A program made the position numbers and the translations under genes. A model generated the notes under the pieces. The model was not told where the DNA came from. It was given only the letters and a program-made list of their open reading frames with translations, and searched no databases. Below are positions 53,092 to 63,364 of a stretch of 64,000 nucleotides of DNA, piece by piece. Each line of letters starts with the position of its first letter. Position 1 is the stretch's first letter. Source of the stretch: Sphingobacteriales bacterium 39-19 (lineage in GTDB: Bacteria > Bacteroidota > Bacteroidia > Chitinophagales > Chitinophagaceae). The stretch covers positions 310,001-374,000 of the forward strand of contig MKTX01000001.1 of assembly GCA_001898465.1 (NCBI GenBank), written 5' to 3'.

Positions 53092-54471
53092 TTACTTTTC
53101 GTTTAATGAATGCGTGGCGCCACTGATCCATTTATCAATACCATCACATTTTTTATATTCATCATCTACCCGTATATAATAGGTAGTAATTTTTTTACGG
53201 AACCAATCTTCAATGGCCTGGTCTTTTTTTATCTCAAGTGCCCGGGTGGCAATACGGTTATAATCGTCTTTTAAATTTTCACGGTGAGGATCGGTACGGG
53301 TTTTTAAATACACAATACGAACGCCTTTTTTCCCTCTTTCATCGGTAAACTCTACCGGTTGAGAATACTCGCCAACTTTAAGGGTATTATATACCGGGAT
53401 CATATCTTTATCTAACTGGTCGATGGTTAAATAAGTTCCATTTTGGCCTTGTAGCATGCCCCCGGTAAATTTGCTGGCATCATCATTACTATACCTGCTT
53501 ACGGCAGTACCAAAATCAAGGGTACCTGCTATCAGGTTTGCTCTTACAGAATCTAATTTATCTATCGCTTCTTTGGTTTCGGTTGCGGTAATTTGTGGTA
53601 TTTTTAAAATATGCCTTACTACGGCATCTTCGCCGGCACGGCTTACCATTTGTATGATGTGGTATCCAAATTTTGATTTAAATGGATTTGAAATTTGCCC
53701 CACTTTTAAAGAAAAAGCTTTTGAAAGCCAGGTAGGATCCAAATCTTTTTGCGAACGGTTTATTTCGTAAGTGCCCCCGTTTTGTTTTACGCCGGGATCA
53801 TCAGAATAAAGTTCTGCCATATTTTTAAAATCCCTGGAGCCTGATTCAATTTGCTTTTTATATTCATTGAGTTGTTCTATCGAATATTCTTCTGCTTCCC
53901 GGCTGGCTTTTGGATATACTACGATTTGACCCAGTTCTACTTCTGTTTCATAATAAGGAAGGCTATCGGTAGGAATTGATTCAAAATACTTACGGGTTTC
54001 ATTGGGTGTAATTTTAATGTGGCCTACCACTTTATCCCGCATAGCCGATGCTAATTTTTGATCCCGTATTCCGGTACGCTGGTCTTCTTTTAACTGGTAG
54101 ATGGATTTACCTGCTACTCTTTCTAATTCATCTTTGGTGCCGTAGGCAGAAATATAATAACGGATACGATTATCTAATTCAGCATCTATTTCTTCATCTG
54201 TAATGGGTAATGAATCTTTTTCTGCCTGCAGTACCAGGGCTTTTACGCCCATCATTTGTTGCAGGGTGAGGCATTTGGCATCGGGGGGAAGTTCCATACC
54301 CTGCCTTCGCATATCGGCCAGGCTATTTTCAATATCGCTCTTCAAAATTATTTTATCTCCTACCACAGCTACAATTTTATCTACCAACATTCCCTGTGGG
54401 GGCTGAGCCACACTTACCAACCCAATTTGAAAGAAAACAGCAGTCAGTAAAAGTTTAATTTTCATGCGCAA
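53092..54471 (-). CDS. SurA-like periplasmic peptidyl-prolyl isomerase
   Basis: 459 aa with signal peptide (cut near SVA-QPPQ), a SurA N-terminal domain ('DKIVAVVGDKIILKSDIENS') and two parvulin domains: 'ELGQIVVYPKASREAEEYSI...GGTYEINRSQKDLDP' and 'VRHILKIPQI...GGMLQGQNGTYLTID'. It chaperones outer-membrane proteins in the periplasm. Same strand as infB, 106 bp downstream of it, with its own terminator. Confidence 0.92.
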   Translation of the reverse strand: MRMKIKLLLTAVFFQIGLVSVAQPPQGMLVDKIVAVVGDKIILKSDIENSLADMRRQGMELPPDAKCLTLQQMMGVKALVLQAEKDSLPITDEEIDAELDNRIRYYISAYGTKDELERVAGKSIYQLKEDQRTGIRDQKLASAMRDKVVGHIKITPNETRKYFESIPTDSLPYYETEVELGQIVVYPKASREAEEYSIEQLNEYKKQIESGSRDFKNMAELYSDDPGVKQNGGTYEINRSQKDLDPTWLSKAFSLKVGQISNPFKSKFGYHIIQMVSRAGEDAVVRHILKIPQITATETKEAIDKLDSVRANLIAGTLDFGTAVSRYSNDDASKFTGGMLQGQNGTYLTIDQLDKDMIPVYNTLKVGEYSQPVEFTDERGKKGVRIVYLKTRTDPHRENLKDDYNRIATRALEIKKDQAIEDWFRKKITTYYIRVDDEYKKCDGIDKWISGATHSLNEK

Positions 54472-54577
54472 AAAATCTATATTAAATAAGTCTTCAAAAA
54501 TAAGTAAGCATACTGTGCAGAAAGAAAAAGGAAGTTTAGTTTAACAAAAAATTACCTCCCCCATTTATAATGAAAAA

Positions 54578-57394
54578 TTATAAGGTTCTTTTTACTTCTA
54601 CTTCTTCAAACGCTTCTACCACATCGCCCACTTTAATGTCATTGTAATTTTTAATTACAAGGCCGCATTCCATACTGGTAGAAACTTCTTTCGCATCATC
54701 TTTAAACCGTTTTAAACTGGCCAGTTCGCCGGTAAAGATTACGATTCCATCTCTCACTAATCGAATGCGGTTGTTCCTGGCTATTTTTCCATCCAGCACA
54801 AAACAACCGGCCACGGTGGCTTTATCAAAGCGATAGGTTTCCCTGATTTCTACGTTGCCCAATATTTTTTCTTCAACCGTAGGTTCAAGCATGCCTTCCA
54901 TAGCACTTTTAATCTCTTCGATTGCGTTGTAGATAATTGAGTAGAGTTTAATTTCTATAGATTCTGCTTCGGCCAGTTTAGCGGCTTGTATAGAAGGCCT
55001 TACGTTGAACCCAATAATGATGGCATCGGAAGCATTGGCCAGGGTAACATCACTTTCTGTAATTGCACCCACAGCTTTGTGAATCACTTTCACTACAATT
55101 TCTTCTGTGCTTAATTTTTGTAATGAGTCACTCAGGGCTTCTACCGAACCATCAACATCCCCTTTAATAATGATGTTAAGCTCCTTAAAGTTACCCAGTG
55201 CCAGGCGACGTCCAATTTCATCGAGGGTGATATGTTTTTTAGCCCGCATACCTTGTTCCCGCAGTATTTGTCCACGTTTATATGCCGTTTCACGGGCATC
55301 GGCCTCATTTTCAAAAACTTTAAATGTTTCGCCGGCTTGTGGGGCGCCATTTAATCCTAAAATTAATATGGGGGTAGAGGGGGGTACTTTTTCTACCCGT
55401 TGGTTACGTTCATTGTACATGGCTTTTATTTTACCAAAGTACTGCCCGGATACAATCATATCGCCCTGGTTAAGGGTTCCGTTTTGTACCAGTATGGTAG
55501 CCACATAACCTCTTCCTTTATCGAGTGATGCTTCAATAACGGTACCTCCTGCCATTTTTTTAGGATTGGCTTTCAGCTCCAGCATATCTGTTTCGAGTAA
55601 TATTTTTTCGAGTAAGAGGTCAATATTTAATCCTTGCTTGGCGCTTATTTCCTGGCTTTGATATTTACCTCCCCAGCTTTCTACCAGGATGTTCATGCCC
55701 GCCAGTTGTTCTTTTATTTTTTCGGGATTGGCACCGTCTTTATCAATTTTATTAATGGCAAAGATCATGGGTACATTGGCCGCTTGCGCATGCGATATAG
55801 CTTCTTTGGTTTGTGGCATTACGGCATCATCTGCAGCCACTACAATTACTGCAATATCGGTTACCTTAGCACCTCTTGCCCGCATGGCTGTAAATGCTTC
55901 GTGCCCCGGTGTATCCAGGAAAGTTATTTTCCTGCCCAATTTTGTTTTTACTTCATACGCTCCTATGTGCTGGGTAATACCGCCAGCTTCACCGGATATT
56001 ACATTGGTGTTCCTGATATAATCCAGCAGCGAAGTTTTACCATGATCTACGTGACCCATAATGGTAACAATAGGTGCCCGGGGTACCAGGTCTTCGGGAT
56101 TGTCTTCTTCTTCCTCTTCTTCCAGTTCTGCTGCATCATCTACCCCTATAAATTCTACTTCGTAACCAAATTCACCGGCTACCAGTTCAATTACATCTGC
56201 TTCCAATCGCTGGTTGATAGATACCATGATGCCGAGGTTCATACACTTGCTAATCACATCGGCAAAACTTACATCCATCAGGTTTGCCAATTCACTTACC
56301 GATATAAATTCAGTAACCTGTAATTTATTGGTTTCGCCGGTTCCTGCATCTGCATGCTCGGCCATTTCTTCCCTTTTGGCTTTCCTGTATTTTGCTTTCA
56401 GGCTTTTTCCTCGGCCTCCTGCACCGGCGAGTTTTGCCTGTGTTTGTTTTAATTTTTCCTGAATTTCTTTTTCATCTATAATCTTATCTTCCCTGCGGGG
56501 GGGTGTGCCATGTGCCGGCCTTTGCTGCCTGTTTCCGCCACCGCTGCCGGTACGGTTATACCCGCTGCCTGTACCCTGCGAAGGTCCGCCACTGCCTCCG
56601 CCACCGGTTTTCTTTTGTATGGGTATTCTTTTCCTTTTTTGTTTTTCGTCATCCCGTTTTGGGCGGGTATCATTATGTAGCGGCAATTCAATTTTGCCCA
56701 TAATTTTGGGGCCGGTAATTTTATCAACCTGTATATTTTCAATTACAGGAGGTAAAGAAATTTCAAGCGGTGGGGTTGATTTGGGCTCTTCTTTCGGAGG
56801 TTCCGGTTTTTTTGTTTTTTCCTCTTTGGGAGTTGATTCCTTTTTAGCTGCTTTTTTTTCTGCTTCCGTTTTCGCTGCTTTTTCAGCGGTAGTATCTTCT
56901 TTTTTCCTGGCTGCTTTTTTGGGGCGGGTTGATGATTCTATTTTAGATAGATCTATTTTATCTAATACTTTAAGGCCTTCCATTTCGGGCACTTCCACTT
57001 TTGTAATTTCTTCGGCTGGCGCTTCTTTGGTTTCTTCTGCAATTACTGCCGGCTCAGCAGGTTTTTCTTCAGCTGTCAGTTCTACCGGTTTTTCTTCTTT
57101 TATTTTTTCCTCTTTCTTTTTAAAAGAAAGATCCTCTTCATCTCTTTTCTTGCGGGGTTCGGCACTGGCTCCGGCTCCTTTTGGCAGGTCAATTTTTTCG
57201 GCTTTTAATTTGGCCGCTTTGTCTTGTTGAAACTCTGCCTGCAAAACTGCATACATTTCCTCTGACAATTTGGTAGTAGGCTTTAAATCGTCTGCATTAA
57301 AATTTTTTGACACAAGGAAGTCTATCAGTGTATGTGAACCGATATTAAATTCCTTGGCCGCCGCCATTAACCTGGGTGTATTTACTTCTGCCAT
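54578..57394 (-). CDS. infB: Translation initiation factor IF-2
   Basis: About 938 aa from the ATG at 57394 ('[20 protein letters not shown]', the usual IF-2 start); a start seven codons earlier is less likely. A long Lys/Glu/Pro-rich N-terminal region and a Gly-rich stretch precede the IF2_N repeat ('[20 protein letters not shown]'), the G domain (GHVDHGKTS near residue 450, 'DTPGHEAF', 'NKID') and the C-terminal domains that bind fMet-tRNA. The expanded charged N-terminus is typical of Bacteroidota. Follows nusA in the rimP-nusA-infB operon. Confidence 0.97.
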   Translation of the reverse strand: MAEVNTPRLMAAAKEFNIGSHTLIDFLVSKNFNADDLKPTTKLSEEMYAVLQAEFQQDKAAKLKAEKIDLPKGAGASAEPRKKRDEEDLSFKKKEEKIKEEKPVELTAEEKPAEPAVIAEETKEAPAEEITKVEVPEMEGLKVLDKIDLSKIESSTRPKKAARKKEDTTAEKAAKTEAEKKAAKKESTPKEEKTKKPEPPKEEPKSTPPLEISLPPVIENIQVDKITGPKIMGKIELPLHNDTRPKRDDEKQKRKRIPIQKKTGGGGSGGPSQGTGSGYNRTGSGGGNRQQRPAHGTPPRREDKIIDEKEIQEKLKQTQAKLAGAGGRGKSLKAKYRKAKREEMAEHADAGTGETNKLQVTEFISVSELANLMDVSFADVISKCMNLGIMVSINQRLEADVIELVAGEFGYEVEFIGVDDAAELEEEEEEDNPEDLVPRAPIVTIMGHVDHGKTSLLDYIRNTNVISGEAGGITQHIGAYEVKTKLGRKITFLDTPGHEAFTAMRARGAKVTDIAVIVVAADDAVMPQTKEAISHAQAANVPMIFAINKIDKDGANPEKIKEQLAGMNILVESWGGKYQSQEISAKQGLNIDLLLEKILLETDMLELKANPKKMAGGTVIEASLDKGRGYVATILVQNGTLNQGDMIVSGQYFGKIKAMYNERNQRVEKVPPSTPILILGLNGAPQAGETFKVFENEADARETAYKRGQILREQGMRAKKHITLDEIGRRLALGNFKELNIIIKGDVDGSVEALSDSLQKLSTEEIVVKVIHKAVGAITESDVTLANASDAIIIGFNVRPSIQAAKLAEAESIEIKLYSIIYNAIEEIKSAMEGMLEPTVEEKILGNVEIRETYRFDKATVAGCFVLDGKIARNNRIRLVRDGIVIFTGELASLKRFKDDAKEVSTSMECGLVIKNYNDIKVGDVVEAFEEVEVKRTL

Positions 57395-57505
57395 TCTAAT
57401 TGTAGCGGGATACACAAACTTTTATATAAGCTGGAGGCGGGTTTTTAAATGGTATTGTTTGTGTACCCCCTTGCCACCGGCTATGTGAAACAGGCCTTCA
57501 CCTGG

Positions 57506-58756
57506 TTATTCTTTATCAAATTCTTCTTGCAGAATTCTTCTCACATCTTCAATCGTTTCTTTTTCTAAATCTGCCCGGGTTGCTAATTCATCAGCAGGAA
57601 TATCGAGTACCGAGCGTGCGGTATCGCAACCTACTTTTTTAAGCGCTTCAATTACCCAATCTTCAATTTCATCGGCAAACTCTTCCAGTTTAATATCAAA
57701 GTCGTCAGTTTGTTCTTCTTCATCTCTGAATACATCTATTTCGTAACCGGTAAGTTCACAGGCCAGTTTAATATTTACGCCCCGCCGGCCAATAGCTAAT
57801 GAAACCTGGTCGGGTTTTAAATACACTTTGGCATGTTTTTTTTCAGTGTCCAGTTCCATGCTGGTAATTTTTGCCGGGGTAAGCGAACGTTGTATTAATA
57901 ACTGGGTATTATTGGTCCAGTTAATCACATCAATATTTTCATTTCTCAGTTCTCTTACAATACCATGGATGCGGCTTCCCTTCATCCCTACACAGGCGCC
58001 TACGGGGTCAATCCTGTCATCGTAGCTTTCTACGGCTACTTTTGCTCTTTCTCCCGGATCTCTTACAATTTTCTTTACTACAATAAGCCCATCAAATATT
58101 TCCGGTACTTCAATTTCTAATAATTTTTCCAGGAACAAGGGGCTGGTTCGGGAAAGTATGATCACAGCCTGGCTGTTTTTAAGTTCTACTTTTTTTACTA
58201 CAGCCCTGATGGTTTCACCTTTTTTAAAGAAATCAGAAGGAATCTGTTCAGATTTGGGAAGCAACATTTCATTTCCGTCTTCATCTAATATCAGGATTTC
58301 TTTTTTCCATACCTGGTACACTTCTCCACTTACAATTTCGCCGATACGGGTTTCGTATTTTTTTATAAGTATATTTTTCTTCAGGTCGTTGATGCGGGCG
58401 GCCAGGGTTTGCTTACCTGCCAATATAGCCCGCCGGCCAAATTCTTTGTGTATATCTACTTCTTCGTAAAGTTCTTCACCTACCTGGTAATCGGGTTCAA
58501 TTTTAATAGCATCTTTATATTCAATTTCGGTAAGTGTATTATACAAATCATCATCATCTACAATGGTGCGGCGCCTGAATATTTCCAGGTCACCTTTCTG
58601 ATCATTTACAATAACGTCAAAATTTTCATCGCTTCCGTATTTTTTGCGGATGAGGGTTTTAAATACGTCTTCCATCACCTTCATCAGGGTAGGGCGATCT
58701 ATATTTTCCGCATCTTTAAATTCCTGGAACGATTCGCTCAAATTAATACTTGCCAT
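57506..58756 (-). CDS. nusA: Transcription termination/antitermination factor NusA
   Basis: About 416 aa from 'MASINLSESFQEFKDAENID' (58756); a start five codons earlier is possible. NusA N-terminal domain, S1 domain ('RIGEIVSGEVYQVWKKEILI'), two KH domains ('DPVGACVGMKGSRIHGIVRE', 'LAIGRRGVNIKLACELTGY') and an acidic C-terminus with an HhH-like end. Binds RNA polymerase and nascent RNA. Middle gene of the rimP-nusA-infB operon. Confidence 0.96.
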   Translation of the reverse strand: MASINLSESFQEFKDAENIDRPTLMKVMEDVFKTLIRKKYGSDENFDVIVNDQKGDLEIFRRRTIVDDDDLYNTLTEIEYKDAIKIEPDYQVGEELYEEVDIHKEFGRRAILAGKQTLAARINDLKKNILIKKYETRIGEIVSGEVYQVWKKEILILDEDGNEMLLPKSEQIPSDFFKKGETIRAVVKKVELKNSQAVIILSRTSPLFLEKLLEIEVPEIFDGLIVVKKIVRDPGERAKVAVESYDDRIDPVGACVGMKGSRIHGIVRELRNENIDVINWTNNTQLLIQRSLTPAKITSMELDTEKKHAKVYLKPDQVSLAIGRRGVNIKLACELTGYEIDVFRDEEEQTDDFDIKLEEFADEIEDWVIEALKKVGCDTARSVLDIPADELATRADLEKETIEDVRRILQEEFDKE

Positions 58757-58803
58757 AAGCTCTCCGGCCACACATGATCCCCCGCCGGAAGGGGTTTTTG
58801 TTA

Positions 58804-59268
58804 TTAAAATTGAATAAGAACTTTCGTTTGTTTTATATCGGTAAAAGCAATTTCCATTTGTTTTACTTCGGCTTTCTTTCCTTTGCCTTCGGTAAATTCA
58901 AGCCGGATCATTTCTGGAGTTACCTCCAGGAGTTTGCCTTCCTGCTTTGTGCCATCCTGCAAAATCACCTCTACCATACGGCCCTTGTTTTTTTGATATT
59001 GCCGCAGCATTTTCAATGGTTCATCTAACCCCGGGCTGGATACTTCCAAAGAAAAATCGCCTTCGGGGTACAGCCCTGCTTCTTCCATCTTTTTATATAA
59101 GGCACGATTTATTTTAATGCATTTCTCTATCCCCAGGCCGCTGTCTGCATCTAAGAAAATTTTAAAGTTATGGATGGGCTTTATGCGCATATCCACTAAA
59201 AAAATATCCTCTGTAAGCAGGGGCTCTAATAAATGTTTTACACTCTCTAATGCGGTATCTGTGCTCAT
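58804..59268 (-). CDS. rimP: Ribosome maturation factor RimP
   Basis: 154 aa with the RimP pattern 'SVKHLLEPLLTEDIFLVDMR', 'FLDADSGLGIEKCIKINRAL', 'GDFSLEVSSPGLDEPLK'. Needed for 30S maturation. First gene of the operon with nusA (47 bp downstream). Confidence 0.95.
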   Translation of the reverse strand: MSTDTALESVKHLLEPLLTEDIFLVDMRIKPIHNFKIFLDADSGLGIEKCIKINRALYKKMEEAGLYPEGDFSLEVSSPGLDEPLKMLRQYQKNKGRMVEVILQDGTKQEGKLLEVTPEMIRLEFTEGKGKKAEVKQMEIAFTDIKQTKVLIQF

Positions 59269-59326
59269 GTACTTATATAAGGGAAGGGAACGATCCCGTT
59301 CCCTTCTACTTGCCTTTTTCCGTTTG

Positions 59327-59358
59327 CAAATATACGGCAGTTCCTATGATTTGCCAAA
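59327..59358 (-). promoter_or_regulatory. Promoter of the rimP-nusA-infB operon
   Basis: On the minus strand TTTG (complement of 59355-59358), a 20-bp spacer and TATATTTG (complement of 59327-59334). Fits the Bacteroidota consensus; the -7 element is ~60 bp before the rimP start. Confidence 0.65.
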
Positions 59359-59418
59359 ACTTATAGCCTTATTCTTATTTTAACAGAAAAGTACCCCGAA
59401 GGTTTTTATTTTTGCAGT

Positions 59419-59649
59419 ATGATTAAAGTATTATTCCAGTTGTTGCTTTTATATATTGGGTATAAATTCATATTTGGGTTTATCATCCCTTTATTTAACA
59501 GCACCCGCCAAATGCAGAGTAATATGAAAGATATGCAGGAGCGGATGCAACAACAGCAACGCCAGCAGCAAGAACAGCAGCCTCCTGCCCCCAAGCCAAC
59601 CGTAAAACCCAGGCAAGAGGATTATATTGAGTTTGAGGAGATTAAATAG
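59419..59649 (+). CDS. Small membrane-anchored Gln-rich protein (DUF4834-like)
   Basis: 76 aa: an N-terminal membrane helix ('VLFQLLLLYIGYKFIFGFII'), a Met/Gln-rich coiled region and the conserved tail 'KPRQEDYIEFEEIK'. The helix plus 'DYIEFEEIK' tail matches DUF4834-type proteins of Bacteroidota; function unknown. A -7-like TATTTTTG at 59407-59414 lies so close that the transcript would be nearly leaderless. Confidence 0.75.
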   Translation: MIKVLFQLLLLYIGYKFIFGFIIPLFNSTRQMQSNMKDMQERMQQQQRQQQEQQPPAPKPTVKPRQEDYIEFEEIK

Positions 59650-59665
59650 CCTGTTTTCACCCCGG

Positions 59666-60280
59666 TTATAAACCCAGCATTTCTATTCGTTCTGAAGCCA
59701 ACATCAGATGCGTTGTAAAACCCAGGGCAAGGGCGGCATCAATATTATTATATGAATCATCAATAAACAGGGTTTCTTCCCTTTTTAGCCCGGCATCCTG
59801 CAGTACATATTCAAAAATATCGGCATTGGGTTTTCGCAAATGGATTTCATGAGAAAAATAGGCTTTATGAAACAAACCCTCCAGGTTTGAATAACCCGTT
59901 TCTTTGGTAATATTGGCCGAAAACGCATCGTAATGAATTTGATTGGTATTGCTTAACAGGTAAATACGATATCGCTTTTGTAATACCGGCAGATATTGTA
60001 TACTGGCAGTGCGATATTTTAATAACATAGCATTCCAGGCTTGCCTGATTTGGTGAGCCGTAACCCTGTTGCCACTATCGGCAATGAATGCATCATAAAA
60101 TTGCTGTTCGGTAATATTCCCCATTTCTAACTGCTGAAATAAAGGATCTGCATGATACTGGTTATACCGCTCCAAAATATCGTGAAAGCCCAGCTCCTGG
60201 AAGCCTTCGATAGTTTTAGGAATATCAATATCATAGAGTACGCCACCAAAATCGAAAATTATATTTTTGGGTTTATTCAT
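59666..60280 (-). CDS. HAD-superfamily hydrolase (haloacid dehalogenase/phosphatase type)
   Basis: 204 aa with motif I 'IIFDFGGVLYDID', motif II 'LLSNTN', a conserved Lys in 'LRKPNADIF' and motif IV 'FIDDSYNNIDAALALGF'. The nucleophile is Asp10 and the C1 cap is helical (15-90). HAD phosphatases act on small phosphorylated metabolites; the substrate cannot be told. Convergent with the DUF4834-like gene, 16 bp between the stops. Confidence 0.92.
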   Translation of the reverse strand: MNKPKNIIFDFGGVLYDIDIPKTIEGFQELGFHDILERYNQYHADPLFQQLEMGNITEQQFYDAFIADSGNRVTAHQIRQAWNAMLLKYRTASIQYLPVLQKRYRIYLLSNTNQIHYDAFSANITKETGYSNLEGLFHKAYFSHEIHLRKPNADIFEYVLQDAGLKREETLFIDDSYNNIDAALALGFTTHLMLASERIEMLGL

Positions 60281-60364
60281 TTTATTTTTTAAAAAAGATT
60301 TATCAAATATCTGATTTTTCTTAGCTTTGCTGCCCCATTTAGTAGTAATACTAAAAAATTAAAG

Positions 60365-60438
60365 GGGCCTATAGCTCAGTTGGTTAGAGCACCTGACTCA
60401 TAATCAGGTGGTCCTAGGTTCAAATCCTAGTGGGCCCA
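60365..60438 (+). tRNA. tRNA with CAT anticodon (elongator Met or Ile2)
   Basis: A 74-nt cloverleaf: acceptor GGGCCTA/TGGGCCC, anticodon stem CCTGA/TCAGG with loop CTCATAA (anticodon 60399-60401), T arm CTAGG/CCTAG. CCA not encoded. Whether the C34 is lysidine-modified (Ile, AUA) or not (Met) cannot be decided by eye. Confidence 0.93.
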
Positions 60439-60444
60439 CAGAAG

Positions 60445-60475
60445 AGAGGTTATCAAAATGATGGCCTCTTTTTTT
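60445..60475 (+). terminator. Terminator of the CAT tRNA
   Basis: A perfect 11-bp stem (60445-60455 with 60459-60469, two G-U pairs), AAA loop and seven T. Confidence 0.85.
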
Positions 60476-60648
60476 ATACTGGTTAAATAGGCATAACAGT
60501 AAGAATAATTGTACGCTTTCTCCGCTAAAGGATAAAACAGGTTCAGCATACAGTTTTTAACCCTTTTAATTTACTAACTTGCGCCAGTTTTTCATTTAAC
60601 CTTTCATTAACCGATGCGGCTGTTATTTTTGCCGCACAAGATTTATTT

Positions 60649-61383
60649 ATGAGAAAAATAGTGCTCTTCGTTTTTATCCTGGCAGCCACATTACCGGCGC
60701 TGGCACAGGATACCCTGCAAAACCCCATCCCGTTAAAAAAGAAAATGATCGTAAGCCGCTCCGGTGACCACCTGATGCTGCAATTAGTAAACAATAGCTG
60801 GATAGGTACCCCCGATAGTGTAAAAAATAACATGAAAGGCTTTAACCGGAGTGCGAATATCTATTTCATGCTGAATAAACCTTTTAAAAGTGATCCCCGC
60901 CTGAGCTTTGCCTTTGGTCTTGGGGTAGGAACTTCTAATATTTACTTTAAAGAAATGGAAGTTGATATTGCTTCTCCCACAGGAGTACTGCCTTTTGTTA
61001 TTACACAAGGTAAGGATCATTTTAAAAAATATAAACTGGCAACCACTTTGCTGGAAGTACCGGTAGAGTTCAGGTTTACATCAAAACCCGACGAACCGCT
61101 AAAGGCACTTAAATTTGCGCTTGGCTTAAAAGTAGGCACTTTGCTGAATGTACATACAAAGGGTAAAAACTTAGTAAGCAGCAGTGGCGCCAATATAAAC
61201 AGTTATACTGAAAAGATTTCTACCAAATCTTATTTTAACAGCACCCGCCTAAGTGGAACCTTTCGTGCCGGCTATGGCGCATTTAGCCTGGTAGGATCTT
61301 ATGGGTTTACCAATATTTTTAAAGATGGGGTAGCTAAGCCCACCAATTTATTACAGATAGGGTTATGTTTTAGCGGCTTATAA
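60649..61383 (+). CDS. Outer-membrane beta-barrel protein (PorT-like)
   Basis: 244 aa with signal peptide (1-19, cut before QDTL), then alternating strands typical of an eight-strand barrel ('LSFAFGLGVGTSNIYFKEME', 'LKFALGLKVGTLLNVHTKG', 'FRAGYGAFSLVGSYGFTNIF') and a final aromatic-free 'LLQIGLCFSGL' strand. Resembles the outer_membrane_beta-barrel/PorT families of Bacteroidota; role unknown. TATTTTTG at 60624-60631 may be its promoter element. Confidence 0.85.
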   Translation: MRKIVLFVFILAATLPALAQDTLQNPIPLKKKMIVSRSGDHLMLQLVNNSWIGTPDSVKNNMKGFNRSANIYFMLNKPFKSDPRLSFAFGLGVGTSNIYFKEMEVDIASPTGVLPFVITQGKDHFKKYKLATTLLEVPVEFRFTSKPDEPLKALKFALGLKVGTLLNVHTKGKNLVSSSGANINSYTEKISTKSYFNSTRLSGTFRAGYGAFSLVGSYGFTNIFKDGVAKPTNLLQIGLCFSGL

Positions 61384-61410
61384 ACACTCCCATTTTAAAA
61401 TAATATTTTA

Positions 61411-61434
61411 GGAACCTGCCCGGGTTCCATTTTT
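61411..61434 (+). terminator. Terminator after the barrel protein
   Basis: Stem GGAACC/GGTTCC (61411-61416 with 61423-61428) followed by A and five T. Confidence 0.65.
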
Positions 61435-61463
61435 GTTTGGGTGGTTCAATTTTAATAAATTTG
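61432..61463 (+). promoter_or_regulatory. Promoter of the amidophosphoribosyltransferase-like gene
   Basis: TTTG (61432-61435), a 20-bp spacer and TAAATTTG (61456-61463). The ATG follows 31 bp after the -7 element. Confidence 0.6.
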
Positions 61464-61493
61464 TGCCACCTCTGAAAAACGGGGAAGCCCTCT

Positions 61494-63341
61494 ATGAGTG
61501 ATGCAATACAACACGAATGCGGCCTTGCCTTTATTCGTTTACGAAAGTCTTTTAGTTATTATCAGCAAAAATATAATTCTATTTTATTTGGTATCCATAA
61601 GCTTTACCTGCTTATGGAAAAACAGCATAACCGGGGCCAGGATGGGGCGGGTATGGCTACGGTAAAGTTGCATACCGAACCGGGCTATCCTTTTATGCAC
61701 CGCATTCGCAGTAATTCTTCCCAGTCACTTGCCGATATTTTTAGCCAGGTAAATACTGAGATTGCAGAGCTAGAAAAACTGCAACCCGAAATAAGAAAGC
61801 ATCCCGGCCTTATGAAGGGCCATGTAAATATGCTGGGCGAACTTATGCTGGGGCATCTTCGCTATGGCACCCAGGGCCGCAACGACATCAATTTTTGCCA
61901 TCCCTTTTTAAAAAAAGACATCATTCCCTCCCGCAACCTGGCACTGGCCGGAAATTTTAACCTGGTAAATACAGAAGAACTCTTTGGCCTTTTGAATATA
62001 AGCCCCGGCGATTTTCAACGGCAGAGCGACCTGGCTGCCATGATGGAAGTGATTCATCATTTCCTGGTAAAGGCAGATGAGCAGCAACCCGGGCAGCTGG
62101 ACATGGCATCGGTACTTAAAAAAGCGGTGCCCTTATTTGATGGGGGGTTTCATTTTGCAGGCCTGGTGGGTAACGGGGATAGTTTTATTATGCGTGATGC
62201 CCATGGCATACGGCCTTCTTACTATTATATTCATGAAGATTTTATAGCCGCTGCCAGCGAAAGGGCCGCCATACGCACCGCATTTAATCTTGAAGAAAAC
62301 GAGGTAAAAGAACTAATGCCCGGTTCGGCCCTGATTGTAAATGCCGACGGGTCTTATCAATTAGAGCAAATTGTGCCTGCTATGGAACGCAGGGCCTGCA
62401 GCTTTGAAAGAATTTATTTTAGCCGGGGAAGCGATGAAAAGATTTACCGGGAGCGCATTGCATTGGGTTATAACCTAAGCCCCATCATTTTAAAAGCAAT
62501 TGATTACGATTTAAAGAATACCATTTTTTCCTTTATACCCAATACCGCAGAAACTGCTTTTTATGGTTTAATAAAAGGCGCCGAAGATTATTTGAATAAA
62601 ATAAAAGTAGAGCGCATATTAAGCTGGCAAAAAGAGTATGATGAAGAAAAACTGAGCGAAATGGTGAACCGCAGGGTAAGAATAGAAAAAATTGCAATTA
62701 AAGATGTAAAATTACGAACCTTTATAACCGAGGACAGTTCACGGGATGAAATGGTGCAACACGTGTATGATATTACCTATGGCACCGTTCGCAAAAACGA
62801 AGATACCCTGGTGGTAATTGATGATAGTATTGTGCGGGGCACTACTTTAAAACAAAGTATCATTCGTATGCTGGCCCGCCTGCATCCTAAGCGCATTATC
62901 ATTGTATCTTCTGCACCTCAAATTCGTTACCCCGATTGCTATGGCATTGATATGAGTAAACTGGGAGATTTTGTAGCTTTCCGGGCTGCCATTGCACTGC
63001 TCAAAGAAAGAGGGCTGGAGAATACCCTCAATGAAATTTTGGAAGATTGCAAAACACTGAAAAGAAATAATCAATTACATACTGAAAACCTGGTAAGGCT
63101 TGTGTATAAACCTTTTTCTCCCGAGGAAATCGCAACTAAAATTGCCGAATTAATTACCCCGGCCGACCTGGCCATACCGGTACAGGTAATTTTTCAAACC
63201 ATTGAAACATTGCATGAAAGTTGCCCGGGCAATACCGGCGACTGGTATTTTACCGGAAATTATCCTACCCCCGGGGGTAACCGGGTTTGCAATAAAGCAT
63301 TTATGAATTATATGGAAGGTAAAAATGAAAGAGGATATTAA
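61494..63341 (+). CDS. Amidophosphoribosyltransferase-like protein (PurF family)
   Basis: 615 aa. A class-II glutamine amidotransferase domain begins at Cys9 after a short propeptide ('QHECGLAFIRL'), with 'NRGQDGAGMA' and 'LGHLRYGTQG'. The phosphoribosyltransferase part carries the PRPP loop 'VVIDDSIVRGTTLKQS'. Longer than E. coli PurF (~505 aa), with inserts around 340-430. In the family it makes 5-phosphoribosylamine in purine synthesis. The extended form is known in Bacteroidota beside a standard PurF, so its exact role is less certain. No purine genes are adjacent. Confidence 0.85.
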   Translation: MSDAIQHECGLAFIRLRKSFSYYQQKYNSILFGIHKLYLLMEKQHNRGQDGAGMATVKLHTEPGYPFMHRIRSNSSQSLADIFSQVNTEIAELEKLQPEIRKHPGLMKGHVNMLGELMLGHLRYGTQGRNDINFCHPFLKKDIIPSRNLALAGNFNLVNTEELFGLLNISPGDFQRQSDLAAMMEVIHHFLVKADEQQPGQLDMASVLKKAVPLFDGGFHFAGLVGNGDSFIMRDAHGIRPSYYYIHEDFIAAASERAAIRTAFNLEENEVKELMPGSALIVNADGSYQLEQIVPAMERRACSFERIYFSRGSDEKIYRERIALGYNLSPIILKAIDYDLKNTIFSFIPNTAETAFYGLIKGAEDYLNKIKVERILSWQKEYDEEKLSEMVNRRVRIEKIAIKDVKLRTFITEDSSRDEMVQHVYDITYGTVRKNEDTLVVIDDSIVRGTTLKQSIIRMLARLHPKRIIIVSSAPQIRYPDCYGIDMSKLGDFVAFRAAIALLKERGLENTLNEILEDCKTLKRNNQLHTENLVRLVYKPFSPEEIATKIAELITPADLAIPVQVIFQTIETLHESCPGNTGDWYFTGNYPTPGGNRVCNKAFMNYMEGKNERGY

Positions 63342-63364
63342 CTTCAATTTTTAAAAACTGCAAA

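Noticed and set aside
55634..57230. Long open frames antisense to infB (229 and 241 aa)
   Set aside because: They mirror the repetitive, charged IF-2 coding sequence and have low-complexity Ser/Phe/Cys-rich products without domains.
58757..58803. Terminator between rimP and nusA
   Set aside because: The CCCC/GGGG stem is followed by T only on the plus strand, while both genes run on the minus strand, so it does not end their transcript.
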